This document shows, piece after piece, positions 20,970-23,961 of a stretch of DNA of 23,961 bases (its first letter is position 1; the number at the start of each line of letters is the position of its first letter). The notes below the pieces were generated by a model. It did not search any database. It worked only from the letters and a program-made list of their open reading frames with translations, and was not told the DNA's origin. This DNA comes from a virus: the IMG/VR virus record IMGVR_UViG_3300021364_000173, positions 1-23,961 of that record; one strand, written 5' to 3'. Position numbers and translations under genes: made by a program.

Positions 20970-21015
20970 TTGCAATTACCTGTTGCAATACTGTATCACA
21001 TATGCTACATATAAT
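20970..21015. promoter_or_regulatory. Second divergent promoter region with paired TTGCAA motifs
   Basis: The gap 20941-21038 separates RusA (minus) from the gene at 21039 (plus). TTGCAA occurs twice (20970-20975 and 20983-20988), 13 bp apart, as in the repressor switch region. A perfect TATAAT (21010-21015) sits 24 bp before the ATG of the plus gene, although no good -35 is found at 16-18 bp; TTGCAA at 20983 is 21 bp upstream. The TTGCAA pair may be an operator for the 72-residue repressor. This is inference. Confidence 0.45.
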
Positions 21016-21038
21016 GTATAAGGTAAAAAGGATATAAC

Positions 21039-21287
21039 ATGAGCAACGTATCAACAGACATAACTATTACTGTAAAAGGTCAAGATCTACAGATAGACAT
21101 TTATGCAGACGTAGACAGTGACCGTGTGCCAGACAATATAGATTTGACCTGGAACAGCAAAGATTTGCCACCACGATTAAAAGCTTATGTCGAGGAACAT
21201 TTCGAAGATGAAATCAACGAAGCTATTTGTTTAGCACCATTAGACTTTGATGACACTGCTTATGATTTATCGAAGGAGTGTTTCTAA
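21039..21287 (+). CDS. Small acidic protein (82 aa)
   Basis: ATG 21039 has AAGGA six bases upstream. The protein starts with beta-strand-like sequence (MSNVSTDITITVKGQDLQID, IYADVDSDRVPDNIDLTW), then a basic stretch (NSKDLPPRLKAYVEEHFEDE) and an acidic end (DFDDTAYDLSKECF). Asp and Glu make up a high share of the residues, which could suit DNA mimicry, but there is no named family and I do not assert it. It is the first gene of the second plus-strand cluster, downstream of TATAAT. Its TAA overlaps the next ATG by 1 nt. Confidence 0.65.
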   Translation: MSNVSTDITITVKGQDLQIDIYADVDSDRVPDNIDLTWNSKDLPPRLKAYVEEHFEDEINEAICLAPLDFDDTAYDLSKECF

Positions 21288-21460
21288 TGGCTAAAAAGAT
21301 TAAAGTCGAATTAACGGAAAAGCAATGCTTGAAGGTTATAATGACGCTCGAAAGCCATTGTTTCGATATAGATGACGACACAACTGCAAAAGTAGAACAA
21401 AGGGTTATCAATAATGCAGTAGACGCAATGCTTGAAGGTTACGAAAAATGGAAGGAGTAG
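21287..21460 (+). CDS. Small hypothetical protein (57 aa)
   Basis: I use ATG 21287 because AAGGAG lies eight bases upstream and the previous TAA overlaps it (TAATG). The ATG three codons earlier has no spacing for that site. The protein (MAKKIKVELTEKQCLKVIMT, LESHCFDIDDDTTAKVEQRV, INNAVDAMLEGYEKWKE) reads as a short strand followed by helices, the last one amphipathic. There is no recognised family. Overlaps with both neighbours support a real, coupled gene. Confidence 0.6.
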   Translation: MAKKIKVELTEKQCLKVIMTLESHCFDIDDDTTAKVEQRVINNAVDAMLEGYEKWKE

Positions 21461-21702
21461 AGTGTGACTGCTACGGTTGCGTCACCATGCGCAAACCTTG
21501 CATCAATGAAGTTTTTGGAACTAGAAAATTAAACAAAGCAGAGGAAGCAGAATATAAATTTTTAAAACGTGAAGTCGATAAATGGTATGATGAACTTAAT
21601 CGGCTTGACGCCCACCCAAACGTCAAAACAAATCTTTGGGTAGCACAAAAAGAACTAGCAAAGTTCACAAGCAAAAAAAGAACAGAAGGGGTAAACATAT
21701 GA
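21448..21702 (+). CDS. Small Cys-rich and coiled-coil protein (84 aa)
   Basis: ATG 21448 has GAAGG nine bases upstream inside the previous gene. The N-terminus CDCYGCVTMRKPC places four cysteines (6, 8, 11, 18) in a possible zinc-binding cluster. It is followed by a charged helix (KLNKAEEAEYKFLKREVDKW, YDELNRLDAHPN) and another (LWVAQKELAKFTSKKR). It could be a small DNA- or protein-binding factor. I know of no family. It overlaps the upstream gene by 13 bp and the next ATG by 4 (ATGA). Confidence 0.6.
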   Translation: MEGVECDCYGCVTMRKPCINEVFGTRKLNKAEEAEYKFLKREVDKWYDELNRLDAHPNVKTNLWVAQKELAKFTSKKRTEGVNI

Positions 21703-22082
21703 CAAACCATTTTATAGCACTGGCTAAAGAATTAGGCCGTAGACCGACTGAAGCAGAAATTGGTCAAAGAATGAAAGAAGTGTTAGCTGTAAATCACGAC
21801 AAGCTAAACGGTCAAACACAACGTAACAAAGTGACAGGCCACATGGCTTCTCAAAAATTTAAAGATGAAGCTAATGCTCATAGAGTAAAAGACAGTATTG
21901 AAGCGTCACCTAGAGTGCGAACAATTAACATTCTAATGCACTATAACCTAAATGCTAAACAAATTGCTAACGCTCTTAACTTAACTGTCAGAACCGTTAG
22001 AGATACCGTTCACCGATATAAATTGCCTCGCGCTGAGATACGTCCGATCAAAGGCAAAAGCAAAGATATAGTCGGAGCGTAA
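21699..22082 (+). CDS. HTH transcription-regulator-like protein (127 aa)
   Basis: The start is at ATG 21699, with AAGGGG seven bases upstream and an ATGA overlap; the longer frame from 21636 runs inside the previous gene. Residues 1-30 (FIALAKELGRRPTEAEIGQR) resemble a small helical domain. Residues 74-110 form a helix-turn-helix: INILMHYNLNAKQIANALNL, TVRTVRDTVHRYKLPRAEI, with the pattern of sigma-70 region 4 or a Trp-repressor-like HTH. The basic tail (KGKSKDIVGA) is short. As the main regulator-like gene in the second rightward cluster it is a candidate late activator or antiterminator; this is inferred from position. Confidence 0.65.
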   Translation: MTNHFIALAKELGRRPTEAEIGQRMKEVLAVNHDKLNGQTQRNKVTGHMASQKFKDEANAHRVKDSIEASPRVRTINILMHYNLNAKQIANALNLTVRTVRDTVHRYKLPRAEIRPIKGKSKDIVGA

Positions 22083-22083
22083 C

Positions 22084-22293
22084 ATGGAATACTTCACCAT
22101 GCTCACCATCGTATATATCATGGGCGGTCAACCATTAGAGGCAAAGATATTATTTGCTAGTGAAGATGATTGTTGGAGTGTACTGCTAAACACAGATACT
22201 ATTTATGACCAGATCAACGGACAAGCTGGTTTCTGTGAAGTGTCAGACTTTCCATCTAAAGTTGTTAGACCAAGAATTAGACCTAACAGTTGA
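22084..22293 (+). CDS. Small protein with hydrophobic N-terminus (69 aa)
   Basis: The first 15 residues (MEYFTMLTIVYIMGG) are hydrophobic and could be a signal or membrane anchor. The rest (EAKILFASEDDCWSVLLNTD, TIYDQINGQAGFCEVSDF) carries two cysteines about 25 residues apart, followed by a basic end (PSKVVRPRIRPNS). The 'hydrophobic start, F...C ... C-E' outline resembles the 58-residue protein at the far right. No family is known to me. The TGA stop lies inside the -35 of the promoter at 22290. Confidence 0.6.
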   Translation: MEYFTMLTIVYIMGGQPLEAKILFASEDDCWSVLLNTDTIYDQINGQAGFCEVSDFPSKVVRPRIRPNS

Positions 22294-22318
22294 CATAAAA
22301 AATTAAACACTGTAGTAT
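22290..22318 (+). promoter_or_regulatory. Strong sigma-70-type promoter (TTGACA-17-TAGTAT)
   Basis: TTGACA at 22290-22295 and TAGTAT at 22313-22318, separated by 17 bp, are close to the sigma-70 consensus. The first overlaps the stop of the preceding gene. No plus-strand gene follows; the next feature is an intrinsic terminator 30 bp downstream. Transcription would start near 22325. Confidence 0.65.
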
Positions 22319-22324
22319 TTGATT

Positions 22325-22386
22325 TGCACAGTCGCGATATCGTGGCAGGGGTGTATAGAGTATGAGCTATACGCCCCTTTTACTTT
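22325..22386 (+). ncRNA. Candidate small RNA (about 60 nt)
   Basis: The segment between the promoter at 22290-22318 and the T-tract ending at about 22386 would give an RNA of roughly 60 nt. It holds a 5' arm around TCGCGATATCG (a palindromic CGATATCG) and a 3' terminator hairpin. No open reading frame of note fits in it. I recognise no known RNA family. It could be a regulatory RNA or simply a promoter-terminator pair that limits read-through. Confidence 0.45.
22348..22386 (+). terminator. Intrinsic terminator
   Basis: GGGGTGTATAG (22348-22358) pairs with CTATACGCCCC (22367-22377) around an 8-nt loop. The stem is 11 bp with one G-U pair and is followed by TTTTACTTTTCT. The G-U pair would be A-C in minus-strand RNA, so the hairpin favours plus-strand transcripts. 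It separates the rightward operon from the convergent lysis genes. Confidence 0.85.
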
Positions 22387-22387
22387 T

Positions 22388-22816
22388 CTATAACCAAGCT
22401 CTAACAGAAAAACATGGGCAAGCTTTAGAAGCATACTCATTATGACCAGACACTTTGGTAATGCTTGGGAACTTCTTCTTGTAATCTTCTATTAGCTGAC
22501 GCAACGCTGCTTCTTGTTCTGGCGTAAAGTTGTCAGAAAATTCTCCGTCAGCAATGCCGCCTCTACCACCAACTAGGCTTACCCCTATGGTAGTCTTGTT
22601 TCGGCCCCCAACGTGCGCCCCAGAGCGCTCTACAGGGCGTCCGTAGCCTACTGCACCATCCCTATGTATAACGGCATGATAGCCTATGTCAGACCACTTG
22701 CGCTCTTCAACGTGCCATCTGCGTATTTCTGCAACGACATCATCAACAGAATTGTTTACCATCCAGCTAGGGTTTGTTGCCGTAGCATGAATAATTATTT
22801 CGTCTATTTCTCTCAT
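22388..22816 (-). CDS. Endolysin, N-acetylmuramoyl-L-alanine amidase (T7 lysozyme-like)
   Basis: This is an Amidase_2-type zinc amidase that cleaves peptidoglycan between N-acetylmuramic acid and L-alanine. It lines up with T7 lysozyme: IIIHATAT (H10 zinc ligand), IGYHAVIHRDG (with Y46), SGAHVGGRNKTTIGVSLVGG, FSDNFTPEQ, and SGHNEYASKACPCF (H125, K131 and C133). H10, H125 and C133 are the expected zinc ligands. It has no signal peptide, so it would reach the wall through the holin. It is shorter than T7's 151 residues because the C-terminal end is missing. It overlaps the holin gene (ATGA). T7 lysozyme also inhibits T7 RNA polymerase, but no such polymerase is seen here. Confidence 0.9.
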   Translation of the reverse strand: MREIDEIIIHATATNPSWMVNNSVDDVVAEIRRWHVEERKWSDIGYHAVIHRDGAVGYGRPVERSGAHVGGRNKTTIGVSLVGGRGGIADGEFSDNFTPEQEAALRQLIEDYKKKFPSITKVSGHNEYASKACPCFSVRAWL

Positions 22817-23190
22817 TTTTTACTATCCGTTCCTTTTAGTTTGTCGAATGATCTAGCGCCAGCCATGCCTAACATTCCTAAAAGCAAAGGCATCATAACG
22901 CTCATGTCAGCCTGTGGGATTATAACACCGAAACCAGCACAAATTGGGCTAACAATGTAATTAACACCAAGCCCTATTCCCCCCAGCCATCCTATGAGTG
23001 GACGCCAAGACGATTGGAACCAGTTGCCCTTCGCGTCAGCTTTCAATATTTCTAGCTGTGCTAATGCAAGCTCCTGACTATGGCGATCTGCCATCGTAGC
23101 CACCTCATGGGCTAGTTTAGCAGCTTGGTCTTTGTCCTGTATCACCTTCCCAAGTAGGCCGCTTACAGGTTCAATCAATTTGTCTAGCAA
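22813..23190 (-). CDS. Holin, three-transmembrane GTA type
   Basis: It has an amphipathic N-terminal helix (DKLIEPVSGLLGKVIQDKDQ), a long charged helix (QAAKLAHEVATMADRHSQEL to about 52), then the NWFQSSWRPLIGWLGGIGLG block opening the first membrane segment (about 64-85), a second and third hydrophobic segment (about 83-112) and a basic tail (KLKGTDSKK). The WFQxxWRPxxGW motif is characteristic of the holin found in gene-transfer agents and alphaproteobacterial phages (GTA_holin_3TM type). It forms lesions in the inner membrane that let the amidase through. It abuts the EF-hand membrane protein and overlaps the amidase. Confidence 0.88.
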   Translation of the reverse strand: MLDKLIEPVSGLLGKVIQDKDQAAKLAHEVATMADRHSQELALAQLEILKADAKGNWFQSSWRPLIGWLGGIGLGVNYIVSPICAGFGVIIPQADMSVMMPLLLGMLGMAGARSFDKLKGTDSKK

Positions 23191-23538
23191 TTATTTATCT
23201 CCCTCTATACTCATTGATGTTTTTTTATCAGACTTTGCAGAATAAGCGTTAAACCCCATAAACGCTGCGACAACACCACTGGCTGCAATAACGTATACAG
23301 ACGCAATATCGGTTATCAACGAGGCTGCTTGGTCAAAGCCTAGAACACTAGCAAATAATATAATAAAAGGATAAATTAGCATCCCTGCGAGGGCGAAGCC
23401 AGTATAGCGCCTTTCGGCATCCCTCTTCAAATCCCTATCGTTTATCTCTAATCTACGTTCTTCCAGACGCAATTTTTCCCATTCGATTGGCTCTATAACA
23501 CCATTACCATTACTGTCGGCTTTTTCGAACTCTTTCAT
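23191..23538 (-). CDS. EF-hand membrane protein in lysis cassette (115 aa)
   Basis: I place the start at ATG 23538, with AGGAG seven bases upstream; the ATG two codons earlier is one base from the AGGAG. Residues 8-19 (DSNGNGVIEPIE) form a canonical EF-hand loop with D8, N10, N12, E16 and E19 as calcium ligands. A charged helix (KLRLEERRLEINDRDLKRDA) follows, then two transmembrane segments at about 47-67 and 76-98. Proteins like this occur in marine phage lysis cassettes and may be an accessory holin or anti-holin; a calcium-sensing role is speculative. It is directly upstream of the holin gene. Confidence 0.75.
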   Translation of the reverse strand: MKEFEKADSNGNGVIEPIEWEKLRLEERRLEINDRDLKRDAERRYTGFALAGMLIYPFIILFASVLGFDQAASLITDIASVYVIAASGVVAAFMGFNAYSAKSDKKTSMSIEGDK

Positions 23539-23716
23539 TTGCATACTCCTGACATATGCGCCTATTATAACCTAATATTATTAATCGTCCATTTTTATCG
23601 TAAACAGCCCACTTTTTGCCATGCTCTATTGCGATTGGGTAGTTATCTCCAAACACAAAAGTTCCTGACTTGTGTGGTTTTTCATCACGCTTGCTTTCTT
23701 TTTTTCTTCTTGGCAT
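23510..23716 (-). CDS. Small basic hypothetical protein (68 aa, or 48 aa from GTG)
   Basis: The full frame starts MPRRKKESKRDEKPHKSGTF from ATG 23716 without a clear ribosome-binding site. An internal GTG (23656) has AGGA six bases upstream and gives a 48-residue protein, FGDNYPIAIEHGKKWAVYDK then NGRLIILGYNRRICQEYANE. That would reduce the overlap with the 58-residue gene to 31 bp. The 'YPIxIEHGKKWAVYDKxGRLIIxGYNRxxCxxYAxE' core looks conserved and folded. I do not know the family. It overlaps the EF-hand gene start by 29 bp. Confidence 0.6.
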   Translation of the reverse strand: MPRRKKESKRDEKPHKSGTFVFGDNYPIAIEHGKKWAVYDKNGRLIILGYNRRICQEYANERVRKSRQ

Positions 23717-23802
23717 TGGCTCATTTCAGGAAATGTAGCTATTTGGTAAAAACGTAAATTATCTGTATTTACAAATTGGATAAAAACCAAAACATAAATC
23801 AT
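23626..23802 (-). CDS. Small exported/membrane protein (58 aa)
   Basis: The frame starts at ATG 23802, overlapping the upstream TGA as ATGA, and ends at TAG 23626-23628. The N-terminus MIYVLVFIQFV is hydrophobic and suits a signal or anchor. The rest has two cysteines (SQCQEEKKKASVM and ELLCLEITTQSQ). The same outline is seen in small marine phage lysis-region proteins. It overlaps the 68-residue frame by 91 bp if that uses its first ATG, or 31 bp from the GTG. Confidence 0.55.
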   Translation of the reverse strand: MIYVLVFIQFVNTDNLRFYQIATFPEMSQCQEEKKKASVMKNHTSQELLCLEITTQSQ

Positions 23803-23948
23803 GGCAAGTAATCCCAGATGTTTAGCCAGCCCATGTAGTGGAGATAGGCCGTAGAGCCAATGAACGAGGCTGTGAGAAGCAAAACGATTGAAGCAACGGT
23901 AAGTGCCAGATCAGCCCTTTCCTGTGCCTCACGCTTCGCTAGACGCTC
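23799..23948 (-). pseudogene. Small single-TM open frame lacking an ATG start (49 codons)
   Basis: The frame ends at TGA 23799-23801 and is open back to an in-frame TGA at 23949-23951. It encodes ERLAKREAQERADLALTVAS, then a membrane segment (IVLLLTASFIGSTAYLHYMG) and WLNIWDYLP. No ATG, GTG or TTG lies at a sensible place; the first ATG is at residue 39. An ATG in another frame (23952-23950) is followed after seven codons by a stop. A short indel near the window edge would join that ATG to the TM frame. The gene is probably real but broken here by a mutation or sequencing/assembly error, or it uses a rare start codon. Confidence 0.5.
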
Positions 23949-23961
23949 TCATTCGAGCTAT

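Noticed and set aside
22335-22342. Palindrome CGATATCG as a possible operator
   Set aside because: It is a single 8-bp palindrome in a short candidate RNA with no second copy seen, so chance is likely.
22325-22386. tRNA or tRNA-like gene in the gap between the rightward operon and the lysis genes
   Set aside because: The segment is only about 60 nt and folds as a simple terminator hairpin; no cloverleaf, T-loop or acceptor stem is seen.

Overview
The window is a piece of a tailed double-stranded DNA phage (or prophage) genome. It is low in GC and densely packed, and most neighbouring genes touch or overlap through ATGA or TAATG junctions. The gene content (a basic DUF6321-like protein, small lysine-rich proteins, an array of C1q-headed fibre proteins, a GTA-type holin and a T7-lysozyme-like amidase) resembles uncultured marine phages of Alphaproteobacteria. 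The host is inferred from family resemblance and cannot be read directly from the sequence. No integrase, tRNA, transposase, CRISPR array, DNA polymerase, portal, major capsid or tape-measure gene was recognised.

Layout. (1) 1-16537, minus strand, read right to left: the late region. It starts with the small and large terminase subunits. Next come lysine-rich small proteins, including a 15-residue one, a low-complexity virion-type protein and a DUF6321-like protein. Then follow three genes resembling polyvalent or ADP-ribosyltransferase effector families, a head-tail adaptor candidate, and about fifteen short tail, fibre and adhesin genes. A partial tail gene runs off the left edge. (2) 16538-16686: a structured non-coding spacer with a strong minus-strand terminator directly upstream of the small terminase gene. 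(3) 16687-18179, minus strand: an early leftward operon with a 72-residue HTH repressor, a winged-helix replication initiator that carries a candidate origin inside its own linker, and a protein of unknown function. (4) 18180-18264: face-to-face overlapping divergent promoters. (5) 18265-20527, plus strand: a recombination operon with a candidate annealing protein, SSB, a DUF1367/NinB-like protein, a nuclease-like protein and an HNH-like protein. (6) 20500-20940, minus strand: a RusA resolvase, encoded against the flow and overlapping the HNH gene end to end. (7) 21039-22293, plus strand: small unknown genes and an HTH regulator. (8) 22290-22386: a consensus-like promoter followed at once by an intrinsic terminator, which together could make an RNA of about 60 nt. 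(9) 22388-23961, minus strand: the lysis cassette, with the amidase, a three-segment holin, an EF-hand membrane protein and small membrane or exported proteins.

How it may work. The 72-residue repressor probably arbitrates between the leftward replication operon and the rightward recombination operon. TTGCAA-type motifs recur at the second divergent promoter region, in front of RusA. The initiator would act on repeats inside its own gene, as lambda O does. SSB, the annealing candidate, the nucleases and RusA would process replication and recombination intermediates. The terminase then packages DNA, and the ART and polyvalent-type proteins are candidates for virion cargo. The most unusual signals are three 23-bp-period repeats out of phase with codons inside the initiator gene, the promoter-terminator pair for a tiny RNA, the three-gene effector cassette in which two proteins share an N-terminal segment, and the modular adhesin array.
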